Both the position numbers and the translations under genes were made by a program. Below, piece after piece: positions 1 to 6,573 of a stretch of DNA of 30,253 nucleotides (the first letter of the stretch is position 1; each line of letters begins with the position of its first letter). Source of the DNA: Desulfamplus sp. GTDB taxonomy: Bacteria; Desulfobacterota; Desulfobacteria; Desulfobacterales; Desulfobacteraceae. The stretch is taken from the NCBI GenBank assembly GCA_015232935.1, contig JADFYT010000006.1, positions 1 through 30,253 of the forward strand, read 5' to 3'. The notes beneath the pieces are model-generated. The model was not told the DNA's origin. It ran no database searches and worked only from the letters and a program-made list of their open reading frames with translations.

Positions 1-31
1 CACGAGACTTAGATTTGAGATCACGAGACTT
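1..31. repeat. Short direct repeat at window edge
   Basis: The 10-mer CACGAGACTT occurs at 1-10 and again at 22-31, giving a 21-bp period. The array may continue upstream of the window, so unit length and copy number cannot be judged. The rest of 32-190 shows no gene; around 69-92 there is a weak likeness to repeat family A. Confidence 0.4.
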
Positions 32-198
32 CCATTTTTTGTTACAGCAGAACAATACGTCATTTATATTGCAAAACTGCCATATATGTTATAAGGGTGG
101 ATGATATTTTATGAGTGCTTAACTCAATATAACATGATTTGTCAAGAATTCTTGTCTGGGCAGCCATGCAGTATTGACAAGCAGGTCTGCTATTTACC

Positions 199-228
199 TT
201 GACTTGAATCAGACCATTTGATTATAAC
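199..228 (+). promoter_or_regulatory. Sigma-70-like promoter of the PilZ gene
   Basis: TTGACT at 199-204 and TATAAC at 223-228 are 18 bp apart, placing a start point near 235 and leaving a leader of about 55 nt before the ATG at 291. Inferred from consensus match only. Confidence 0.5.
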
Positions 229-290
229 AAAAAAAGTTCAGATTGGACTGCGTATCTTAACAATGTCAAACGACAAAAGAGGTATAGAGT

Positions 291-680
291 ATGTTCGATT
301 TTTTAAAATTTATTAAGGCAAACAAGAGATCTTCAGAACGTGTACCTGTTAAAGTGATGTTTAAATACCATTATGACAACAGGGATTACATGGGGTTGTT
401 AAGGGATATATGCCTGAATGGATTTGGCTTTCTATCATCCAACGAGATCGAGCCTGGCAAAGAGATTGATATGGAAGTTGTTGTTCAATGCAAGGATTGT
501 ACTTTGGAAAAGTGGGTCGCGTTAAAGGAAAAGGCAAAGATAAAATGGGTAGCCCCTAACCATTCTGCAAGACTTGCGGATTATGATGTAGGGTGTGAGT
601 TTACTCAACCAGACAAAGAGATGCAGGAAAAACTCAATAAAATGCTGGAAGAGCTTTCAGAATATTCCAATAAAAAATAA
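291..680 (+). CDS. PilZ domain protein, probable c-di-GMP receptor
   Basis: A 129-residue cytoplasmic protein without signal peptide or membrane segment. An RxxxR motif (RSSER, about residues 13-17) is followed about 25 residues later by DICLNG, a variant of the D/NxSxxG motif with Cys in place of Ser. These two motifs form the c-di-GMP site in PilZ domains, so binding is likely but the Ser-to-Cys change makes it less certain. It is essentially a single-domain protein, so it probably acts by binding a partner. A GAGG sequence about 10 nt upstream supports the ATG. tilS follows on the same strand after 71 bp, with no evident functional link. Confident about the fold, not about the process controlled. 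Confidence 0.8.
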   Translation: MFDFLKFIKANKRSSERVPVKVMFKYHYDNRDYMGLLRDICLNGFGFLSSNEIEPGKEIDMEVVVQCKDCTLEKWVALKEKAKIKWVAPNHSARLADYDVGCEFTQPDKEMQEKLNKMLEELSEYSNKK

Positions 681-751
681 TCCATAACTGTAGCGTAAAA
701 AAACAACATCATAAAAAGTCAGGACTACAAATCCTTTCCAGAATTCCAATT

Positions 752-2146
752 TTGAAACACAAGACAACAAAAATAGCTTCTCTTGGCCATAAAGCTGTCA
801 TGACCATAGAACGTAATTCCATGATATCCGACCAGGACGCCATTCTTGTTGGAGTTTCCGGAGGCCCTGACTCTGTAGCTCTTTTGCTTTTACTCATTGA
901 TATTGCCAGATCAACCTGTTTCCAAAATAGAGAGTCCCACCCAAAGACTTTGCTTAATGATAATCACAAATCGACTTTGCCTGATAATAGTAATAAAACA
1001 GCCTTGCCCTGTAATGACAATCTCTCTTTTAATAATATTTCTTTTAAGGAGAATAGAAATGCTCTCTCTATCCGTATGGGCATTGCTCATATAAACCACT
1101 GTTTAAGAGGAGATGAGTCTGACAGAGATGAAGCGTTTGTAAAAGATCTATCTGAAAAATTTGGCATTCCGTTCCATTCCCTCAAGATTGATGTTATCGA
1201 TATCGCAAAAACGAGAAGACTCTCGTTTGAGGAAGCTGCCCGAAATGTACGATATTCTTTTTACAAAGAAACTGCGGACAGGAAACATTACACAAAAGTA
1301 GCCCTTGGTCATAATTGCGATGACAACGCAGAGCTTGTGCTTATGAACCTGTTGAGAGGAAGCGGAACCAAAGGTGTTGCCGGGATTCCACATGTAAGGG
1401 ACAACTGGATTATTCGTCCCCTGATCGAGATTTCAAGGCAGGAGATTCTTGAGTATCTCAATTTCAAGCAACAGCCATATGTGAATGACAGCTCCAATTC
1501 TGAAGTTAAATATCTGAGAAACAGGATTCGACACTCCTTGATACCCTTTTTAAAAGAAGAGTACAATCCATCTGTAGTTGACTCGTTAAACAGGTTCAGC
1601 CGCATAGTGATGGACGAGGAATCATGGATGAATGAGGAGGCTGAACGTGTTTTTGCAGATGCACAGTTTCAAAAGAAAGGCAACAGTTACGCAGAAAACA
1701 GCAATTATACGGAAATGCAAAGTGGTGTGAGGGATGATAATATATCCGATAAAGATAACAAAATTGAAAAGCACAATCTAATGGAAAAACATAATCCATC
1801 CAACAAAGATAACCAGGAGACAGCTGAAATACACCTTGCTCTTCAATCTTTTGCCAAAATCCACCCCGCACTTGCAAAAAGAATTGTACGCCTGGGCATT
1901 GAAAGGGTAAAAGGAGATCTCAAGCGGATTACATTAAAGCATATTGACGATGTTCTTAACCTTGTCTCGTCAAAAAACAGCGGCACAAAACTTCATTTGC
2001 CTGACAAAATCCTCATCATCAAAAGCAGAGAAAGCATCTGTTTCAAAAAAGAGTCAATGGCCTTGCGCGAAATATTTGGAAAAAATGCTAAATATCTGGA
2101 AAAAAGAAGAAAGGCGGGAAGCGAATCAGCAGCACATAACTGCTGA
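752..2146 (+). CDS. tilS: tRNA(Ile)-lysidine synthase with two loop insertions
   Basis: TilS uses ATP and lysine to convert C34 of the AUA-reading tRNA-Ile to lysidine, an essential step. The PP-loop SGGPDS lies at about residues 36-41, and the N-terminal domain continues with AHINHCLRG, LGHNCDDNAE and LLRGSGTKGVAGIP. The C-terminal substrate-binding region is present. At 464 residues it is longer than compact family members because of two low-complexity insertions. One, about residues 54-108, lies between the PP-loop and the HxLRG segment and holds a 27-bp tandem repeat. The other, about residues 308-355, is Asn/Lys/Asp-rich. The TTG at 752 is chosen because the residues after it align with the usual N-terminal helix; no good ribosome binding site precedes it, and ATG at 800 is an alternative. 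Convergent with rpmB. Confidence 0.9.
   Translation: MKHKTTKIASLGHKAVMTIERNSMISDQDAILVGVSGGPDSVALLLLLIDIARSTCFQNRESHPKTLLNDNHKSTLPDNSNKTALPCNDNLSFNNISFKENRNALSIRMGIAHINHCLRGDESDRDEAFVKDLSEKFGIPFHSLKIDVIDIAKTRRLSFEEAARNVRYSFYKETADRKHYTKVALGHNCDDNAELVLMNLLRGSGTKGVAGIPHVRDNWIIRPLIEISRQEILEYLNFKQQPYVNDSSNSEVKYLRNRIRHSLIPFLKEEYNPSVVDSLNRFSRIVMDEESWMNEEAERVFADAQFQKKGNSYAENSNYTEMQSGVRDDNISDKDNKIEKHNLMEKHNPSNKDNQETAEIHLALQSFAKIHPALAKRIVRLGIERVKGDLKRITLKHIDDVLNLVSSKNSGTKLHLPDKILIIKSRESICFKKESMALREIFGKNAKYLEKRRKAGSESAAHNC
947..1027 (+). repeat. 27-bp tandem repeat, three degenerate units, inside tilS
   Basis: Units at 947-973, 974-1000 and 1001-1027 share the pattern RCYTTGCYYDRTRATRR. The unit is a multiple of three and encodes degenerate nonapeptides of the form TLxxDNxxK. 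It falls in the region where TilS proteins normally have a short connection between the PP-loop and the HxLRG motif. Confidence 0.7.
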
Positions 2147-2149
2147 TTC
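2123..2149. terminator. Hairpin between convergent tilS and rpmB
   Basis: GAATCAGCAG (2123-2132) and CTGCTGATTC (2140-2149) are perfect 10-bp arms around a 7-nt loop. The tilS stop codon lies in the second arm. No T-run follows on the + strand; on the - strand a pyrimidine-rich stretch follows after about 12 nt. A role as transcript end for either gene is possible but not proven. Confidence 0.45.
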
Positions 2150-2169
2150 CCACGAAACACTTCTAAAGA

Positions 2170-2361
2170 TCAGGGAGCCTTGACTACATGACCTGATTTG
2201 ATGCAGTTAGTGCAGACATCAATTCTTTTAGGCTGTCCGTTAACAACGGCTCTAACTCTTTGCAGATTTGGATTGAACCTGCGCTTATTTACATTATGTG
2301 CATGGCTTACATTGCAGCCTACCATAGGTTTTTTACCGCATATCTTACACTCTTTAGACAT
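2170..2361 (-). CDS. rpmB: 50S ribosomal protein L28, four-cysteine type
   Basis: A 63-residue L28 of the large ribosomal subunit. The N-terminus carries CKICG and the C-terminal part CTNC, giving the two CxxC pairs of the zinc-ribbon (C+) form; the core SHAHNVNKRRFNPNLQ is typical of the family. An AAGGAG ribosome binding site lies 7 nt before the ATG. A perfect 14-bp palindrome (AAATTAGCTAATTT, 2383-2396) followed on the - strand by a T-rich run lies between bamD and rpmB; it could be a weak bamD terminator or part of the rpmB control region. bamD is 58 bp upstream on the same strand. Confidence 0.95.
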   Translation of the reverse strand: MSKECKICGKKPMVGCNVSHAHNVNKRRFNPNLQRVRAVVNGQPKRIDVCTNCIKSGHVVKAP

Positions 2362-2419
2362 TATTATTCTCCTTAAAAAATAAAATTAGCTAATTTAAAA
2401 CGAGGACTTATACCCCTAA

Positions 2420-3103
2420 TCAGTCTGAATGTAAAGCAGAATCCTTTTGTTCGATAATTTTGCGGCACACTGCAATGTTTTCCAAGGTGCGCTTGCCAGC
2501 TTCTGTGTCGGGGTAGTGTGCAAAAATATTTTCAAACCTTTTGAGGGCAGCCTTGTAATGCTTGCCCTTTAAATAAAAATTGGCAACATACTCTTCGTGA
2601 TCTGCAATGCTCTCCATGCACCTTTTGATCTTTTTTTCTGCTTTTGGGGTATGCGGGTCTTTTGGAAACCGATTTGCGAGGCGTTTGAATTGCTCCATCG
2701 CCTTTTTGGCCGGGGTCTGATCTTTGTCAACCGTTTCTATTCTATTATACCAGCACATTCCTGTTCTATAAATTACATAAGGGATGGCCTCATTTTTAGG
2801 ATGGAGGTTTTCAAACTCCTCATAGCTTGCACGTGCATCTTCATAGTCTTCAAGTTTGTAGTGGGCATCGGCAATTTTGAGTTCAGCTAAAATGGCATAC
2901 TGGCTGAACGGATACCAGTCTCTTAGGGTTGCAAAGGACTTGATTGCCTTTTTGTAATCCTTGTCTCTGTATTCAATGCTTCCCTGGGTTGCAAGTTCTT
3001 TTGCACTTTTTTCCATTTCGCGATCCTCTGAGCCGAACCAGGAACAGCTTGAAACAAGAGCAATCAGGATGATTGAAACTATAATATGAATATTTCTTTT
3101 CAT
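2420..3103 (-). CDS. bamD: Outer membrane assembly lipoprotein BamD
   Basis: A 227-residue lipoprotein with a hydrophobic signal segment (about residues 5-19) ending in the lipobox LVSSC, so Cys20 is the predicted lipidated residue. The rest is a series of TPR-like helical pairs, including RDKDYKKAIKSFATL, LEDYEDARASYEEF and GKHYKAALKRFENI, matching the BamD/ComL (YfiO) family. BamD is the essential lipoprotein of the BAM complex that inserts beta-barrel proteins. The ribosome binding site is poor. A terminator sits between trxB and this gene, so it likely has its own promoter in the roughly 20 bp after it or depends on readthrough. The porin at 14251-15462 is a plausible client. Confidence 0.9.
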   Translation of the reverse strand: MKRNIHIIVSIILIALVSSCSWFGSEDREMEKSAKELATQGSIEYRDKDYKKAIKSFATLRDWYPFSQYAILAELKIADAHYKLEDYEDARASYEEFENLHPKNEAIPYVIYRTGMCWYNRIETVDKDQTPAKKAMEQFKRLANRFPKDPHTPKAEKKIKRCMESIADHEEYVANFYLKGKHYKAALKRFENIFAHYPDTEAGKRTLENIAVCRKIIEQKDSALHSD

Positions 3104-3120
3104 TTTTTATACCATGACGC

Positions 3121-3169
3121 TTAAATAAAAACTGAATAAGCCCAAGTGCTTGAATTAGGCATATTCAGT
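3121..3169 (-). terminator. Rho-independent terminator of trxA-trxB
   Basis: ACTGAATAAGCC (3131-3142) pairs with GGCATATTCAGT (3158-3169) at 11 of 12 positions around a 15-nt loop. Read on the - strand the stem is followed directly by TTTTATTTAA (3130-3121). It lies 39 bp after the trxB stop and separates it from bamD. Confidence 0.8.
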
Positions 3170-3207
3170 TCTTTATGTTGTTGGTATTTGGGACGACCAT
3201 GCTTTGT

Positions 3208-4134
3208 TTAATCCTGCATGTTTTCAATATAATGCTCCGCAGACATCACAGCAATAGCTGCGTCACCGACAGCAGTTACAATCTGTTTCAAGGGTGTGGT
3301 TCTGACATCTCCAGCGGCAAAAATGCCAGGAACCGAGGTCTCCATGTTTTCATTGGTATATATGAATCCTCCGTCATCCATTTTCAGGACATCTCCCAAA
3401 AAAGCAGTGTTAGGAGTGATACCGATCCAGATAAAGCAACCTTGTGCCTTGATATCTTTCTCTTCACCGGTTTTGATATTCCTCACCCTTACATTTTCCA
3501 CAGCAAACAGGCCATCCATTCCTGAAACAACGGAATCCCAGACAATCTCTATCTTGTCATTTTTATGTGCCCGTTCCTGTAATATCTTTGTTGCCCTGAG
3601 TTCACCTCGTCTGTGTATCAGATAGAGTTTTTTTACAAATTTTGTAAGGAAAATGGATTCTTGAACCGCTGTGTCACCTCCACCAACGGCAACAACTGTT
3701 TTATCCCTAAAAAAGGGGCCATCACACGTGGCACAAAAAGATACTCCTTTGCCCATAAACTGTGATTCACCGATATTGAGTTTTTTGGGAGATGCACCAG
3801 ATACAATGATTACTGTTTTTGTGCTAACCGATTTTTTTCCAAGATTAACTGTTTTTATCTCTCCATCAACCTGTATTGATGTAACATCCTCAATCTCGAT
3901 GTTCAAGCCCAGGTTTTTTGCCTGGTTCAGCATCTTTTCGCCCAGGTCATAACCACTTATACCATCTGGAAATCCAGGGTAATTTTCAATCCAGTCAGAA
4001 ACAATTACCTGTCCGCCGGGAGCCGCTTTTTCATACAGCACAACATTCATTCTTGCTCTGGCAGCGTATATTCCCGCGGTAAGTCCCGCAGGGCCTCCGC
4101 CAACTATCACAAGGTCATAATCGGTCTGTTTCAT
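3208..4134 (-). CDS. trxB: Thioredoxin reductase (NADPH)
   Basis: A 308-residue flavoprotein that passes electrons from NADPH through FAD to thioredoxin. The FAD-binding GGGPAGLTAGIYAAR is at about residues 12-26, the redox-active CATC at 134-137, a second nucleotide-binding VGGGDTAVQES from about residue 151, and the C-terminal FAD motif GIFAAGDVR. Length and domain order are those of low-molecular-weight bacterial TrxB. A GGGAGG ribosome binding site precedes the ATG. trxA ends 18 bp upstream on the same strand, so the pair forms an operon that encodes enzyme and substrate. Confidence 0.96.
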   Translation of the reverse strand: MKQTDYDLVIVGGGPAGLTAGIYAARARMNVVLYEKAAPGGQVIVSDWIENYPGFPDGISGYDLGEKMLNQAKNLGLNIEIEDVTSIQVDGEIKTVNLGKKSVSTKTVIIVSGASPKKLNIGESQFMGKGVSFCATCDGPFFRDKTVVAVGGGDTAVQESIFLTKFVKKLYLIHRRGELRATKILQERAHKNDKIEIVWDSVVSGMDGLFAVENVRVRNIKTGEEKDIKAQGCFIWIGITPNTAFLGDVLKMDDGGFIYTNENMETSVPGIFAAGDVRTTPLKQIVTAVGDAAIAVMSAEHYIENMQD

Positions 4135-4152
4135 TTAAACATCCTCCCGCAA

Positions 4153-4479
4153 TTACAAAATTCCCTCAATAGCCTCTTCCAATTTTGCCTTTGCGACCAT
4201 TCCCGTGATCTGATCAGCTATCTGTCCGTCTTTGAAAAAAATAAGCGTGGGTATTGCCTGAATAGCATATTTGGTTGGCGTTAGGGGATTTTCATCAACA
4301 TTAACCTTTACAAACTTGATTTTTCCGGCATAACTCTTCTCCAGAGCCTCAATAGTAGGTGCAATGGCTCTGCATGGGCCGCACCACGGTGCCCAGAAGT
4401 CAACCAATACAGGCAAATTTGACTTCAATACTTCACTCTCAAAGGCATCATCGTCTATTTCTATAATATTTTCTGACAT
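4153..4479 (-). CDS. trxA: Thioredoxin
   Basis: A 108-residue thioredoxin with the active-site WCGPC (Cys33 and Cys36), the cis-proline segment AIPTLIFF and the usual C-terminal helix. It reduces protein disulfides in the cytoplasm and is reduced by the TrxB encoded downstream. GAGGAG lies 9 nt before the ATG, and a strong sigma-70-like promoter lies at 4543-4571. Confidence 0.97.
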   Translation of the reverse strand: MSENIIEIDDDAFESEVLKSNLPVLVDFWAPWCGPCRAIAPTIEALEKSYAGKIKFVKVNVDENPLTPTKYAIQAIPTLIFFKDGQIADQITGMVAKAKLEEAIEGIL

Positions 4480-4542
4480 TTATTATCTCCTCATGTTGGA
4501 TTTGTTGAGCACATTCTTGATATTGATAAAAGCGATTTTGTC

Positions 4543-4571
4543 AATATATGAGTTTAGATATCCTTTGTCAA
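4543..4571 (-). promoter_or_regulatory. Sigma-70-like promoter of trxA-trxB
   Basis: On the - strand TTGACA (4571-4566) and TATATT (4548-4543) are separated by 17 bp, near consensus. The predicted start near 4536 gives a leader of about 55 nt before trxA. The rest of the spacer 4572-4856 holds repeat C split by repeat B and no convincing gene. Confidence 0.65.
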
Positions 4572-4669
4572 CATAATGAAAAATTCCTTTGATCTGTAGC
4601 AGATATTCTGTAATATCGTATTGCTGCGTGACAGATTGTGTGGCATGGAGATTGATTAAACGTTCATGG

Positions 4670-4845
4670 CCATTATGCGGCCACCCCGAATTATGAAAAT
4701 CAGAATGCATTTTCGGCATCCTTCATATCGCCTCAAAAGCAGTTTGCACTTTTTTTGAGAAAATCCCCTGAAAATGGGAATGCGGTTAACCAAAGTCTAA
4801 ACCGGCAAATGAAGCATGCCGCATTTTTATGGTAAATACATACAA
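4670..4845. repeat. Dispersed repeat family C, copy 1, interrupted by element B
   Basis: The left part (about 4670-4713) reads GGCCACCCCGAATTATGA and continues to GCATTTT; the right part (about 4821-4845) continues TATGGTAAAT. Joined, they match copies at 11788 and 25285. The family has a GC-rich half with GGCC hairpin arms and an AT-rich half in which ATGAAAAT pairs with ATTTTCAT. Confidence 0.65.
4714..4820 (-). mobile_element. MITE-like element, family B, copy 1
   Basis: A 107-bp non-coding element with imperfect terminal inverted repeats: CGGCATCCTTCAT on the left against GGCATGCTTCAT at the right end, with a second inner inverted pair (AGTTTGCACTTTTTTT against AAAGTCTAAACC). GCATTTT flanks it on both sides (4707-4713, 4821-4827), like a target-site duplication. 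It encodes no protein. Its relative at 15882-15991 is in the opposite orientation. Classing it as a MITE is an inference from structure; no transposase source is in the window. Confidence 0.6.
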
Positions 4846-4856
4846 TTGAGGAGGGT

Positions 4857-5609
4857 ATGGTGGGAAAAAAAATTAAAATAGGCACACTTATATCTGGCGG
4901 AGGAACTAACCTTCAGGCAATTATTGATAGCTGTACAGATGGAAGAATTAACGCACAGATTATGTTTACAGGCTCTGATGTTCCAGGGGCAAAAGGGCTT
5001 GAGCGGGCACAAAAGGCGGGTATAGACACCTTTGTTGTAGATTACAGCAAAATTATAAGGCATGTAAAAGATGATCTGACAGGATCTGTCGGGAAGAATA
5101 ATATGTCATCAGTAATACTACCGAAAGGCTTTAATCTTGAAGAGATCAGGGCAAAACAGAATTTGATAAACAAGGATAAAGGATCTGAACGAATTGATTT
5201 TTTTTTAAAATCAAGGGCGGTTGCAGAACAGAAACTTTTAGATCATATTAGTCCCTATGAAATTGATCTGCTTGTGCTTGCCGGTTTCATGCGTACCCTT
5301 ACTCCCTATTTTATTGACCGGATAAATACAGTTCCTGGCAAATTCAGGATTATGAATATCCATCCGGCACTGCTGCCCTCATTTCCGGGAACTGACGGTT
5401 ACGGAGATACTTTCAGGTACGGGTGCAAGGTCGGAGGATGTACTGTTCACTATATAGATTACGGCGAAGATACAGGGCCTATTATCGGGCAGCGTGCTTT
5501 TCAGATTGAGGATGGTGATACTCTTGAAGTGGTAAAACAAAAGGGGCTTGCATTGGAGTGGCAGTTGTATCCCGAGTGTATTCAAAAATTTGCTCAAGGT
5601 CTGGTTTAG
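4857..5609 (+). CDS. purN: Phosphoribosylglycinamide formyltransferase with insertion
   Basis: PurN transfers a formyl group from 10-formyltetrahydrofolate to GAR in purine synthesis. The N-terminal GGGTNLQAI (about residues 14-22) is the phosphate-binding loop. NIHPALLP has the catalytic Asn167 and His169, and DYGEDTGP the catalytic Asp of the family. At 250 residues it exceeds the usual length of about 190-215 because of an insertion of roughly 40 residues near 66-108, before the LLVLAGFMR strand. The insertion lacks repeats but contains a T9 run near 5197-5206. GAGGAGGG ends one base before the ATG at 4857; GTG at 4860 would be spaced slightly better. The gene stands alone. Confidence 0.92.
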   Translation: MVGKKIKIGTLISGGGTNLQAIIDSCTDGRINAQIMFTGSDVPGAKGLERAQKAGIDTFVVDYSKIIRHVKDDLTGSVGKNNMSSVILPKGFNLEEIRAKQNLINKDKGSERIDFFLKSRAVAEQKLLDHISPYEIDLLVLAGFMRTLTPYFIDRINTVPGKFRIMNIHPALLPSFPGTDGYGDTFRYGCKVGGCTVHYIDYGEDTGPIIGQRAFQIEDGDTLEVVKQKGLALEWQLYPECIQKFAQGLV

Positions 5610-5641
5610 GATTTTGTGCCAGATTCATGATTCACAATACT

Positions 5642-5757
5642 ATCCTTGACGGTTTCGCAAAAAGTCCTCAATGGGCATCTTTGTGCACAATAACCAGTTG
5701 ATTTTATTGAGCACAAATTTTGGCAAGCTGACTTTTTACAAGACCATCATCCTTGAC
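5642..5757. mobile_element. MITE-like element, family E, copy 1, with 9-bp flanking duplication
   Basis: ATCCTTGAC occurs at 5642-5650 and again at 5749-5757 and brackets a 98-bp segment. Its ends, GGTTTCGCAAAAAGTC and (reverse complement of the right end) GGTCTTGTAAAAAGTC, agree at 12 of 16 positions. Inside, TTTGTGC and GCACAAA form a further inverted pair. No coding capacity. A related element is at 28150-28261. Confidence 0.6.
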
Positions 5758-5791
5758 TATTGTAATTCTTTTTTAAAAAGTTGCTATTGGA

Positions 5792-5819
5792 TTGACAGAA
5801 AAGATAATTGAACTATACT
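5792..5819 (+). promoter_or_regulatory. Sigma-70-like promoter of the argS operon
   Basis: TTGACA (5792-5797), 16 bp, TATACT (5814-5819). A start near 5827 would give a leader of about 265 nt that carries two copies of repeat A before the gene at 6091. Confidence 0.6.
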
Positions 5820-5947
5820 TAGAAATTTATTGTTTTAAGAAGTTTGACCATATATATAAGGGAGCAGTTGTAAAAGACAAGTACAAATTCTTAAAGAACA
5901 ACAACTTGACATCTAAATGCTACAGCTATAGACAACCTGTTGTTTTT

Positions 5948-6055
5948 ATTACTCAGGAATTTGAATCAGATATTAATTGCAGCGACGCTGCTTATGTTCT
6001 TGTTCAGGAATTTCAGTCCTGTAATAAAAATTGCGGCAAAGCTGCCTATGTTCTG
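5948..6055 (+). repeat. Dispersed repeat family A, two tandem copies
   Basis: Copy one (about 5948-6000) and copy two (about 6001-6055) each hold a CAGGAATTTSARTC half and a GCRRCRAMGCTGC half followed by TATGTTCT. In the best copies both halves are small palindromes (CAGGATTGAAATTCCTG and GCAGCGAAGCTGC). Other copies lie at 9376-9450, 16007-16063 and, in part, 24160-24207. Copy one and its upstream flank resemble the 16007 copy over about 60 bp. Confidence 0.75.
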
Positions 6056-6090
6056 GTTATAGAAGTTTTACATAAAATCTGGAGAAAAGC

Positions 6091-6567
6091 ATGAAGCAGA
6101 AGTTTACGTTTAAAATTGATCAGTCCCAAGGAATTTTAAGATTATCAGAGGCAGCAGAAACAGATCCTGGCACATTCGTTTCTGTGCATGAAGAGATATA
6201 TAATCTTGAAGAGATGAGAGAGGCCATACAAAAAGGACAGTCCTTTTTTATTGAAAAAATGAGGCGTCGGAATCTTTTTCCCCCTTTTGACCTTGCAGTC
6301 AAATTGTTTGAGTCTGCCAAGGAGATGTTCAGCCAGGATTCACCGGATGGTATTTTGGTGGAGTATGAGGATATTGACAGTTTGCCATTATTGGATAATG
6401 AATCCATTAAATTTGGCAATATTGATGATGACGACGAAGATGCTGAAATTGAAGATCTGCTCAAAGATGATTCTGATGATTTAAGCGAAGATGATATAAA
6501 AGAGATTGACTCTGATGATGATACTCCAAGATTTTTACCTGATGATGACTCTGAGCATGAGAATTGA
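6091..6567 (+). CDS. Acidic conserved-type hypothetical protein upstream of argS
   Basis: A 158-residue protein of unknown function, not recognised beyond its likely occurrence in related deltaproteobacteria. The N-terminal 110 residues look folded, with mixed strands and a helical stretch around MREAIQKGQSFFIEKMRRR. The C-terminal 45 residues are very acidic (runs such as DDDDEDAE and DDSDDLSEDD) and probably disordered. No signal peptide or membrane segment. GGAG lies 7 nt before the ATG. argS starts 6 bp after the stop, so the two are cotranscribed and may be translationally coupled. An acidic tail could mimic nucleic acid or bind basic proteins, but nothing in the sequence proves this. 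Confidence 0.75.
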   Translation: MKQKFTFKIDQSQGILRLSEAAETDPGTFVSVHEEIYNLEEMREAIQKGQSFFIEKMRRRNLFPPFDLAVKLFESAKEMFSQDSPDGILVEYEDIDSLPLLDNESIKFGNIDDDDEDAEIEDLLKDDSDDLSEDDIKEIDSDDDTPRFLPDDDSEHEN

Positions 6568-6573
6568 TAAAAT

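Noticed and set aside
1..190. CRISPR-like array at the left edge
   Set aside because: Only two 10-mers 21 bp apart are visible, too short for a CRISPR repeat.
707..726. ATAAAAAGTCAGG before tilS, like one end of family E
   Set aside because: Only one end is present and no partner arm was found, so it was not called an element.
4483..4719. 78-codon open frame upstream of trxA
   Set aside because: It covers the trxA promoter and repeat C and shows no protein-like features.
5792..6094. 100-codon open frame before the acidic hypothetical gene
   Set aside because: Its TTG start is the TTGACA of the predicted promoter, it has no ribosome binding site, and its second half is just repeat A translated.
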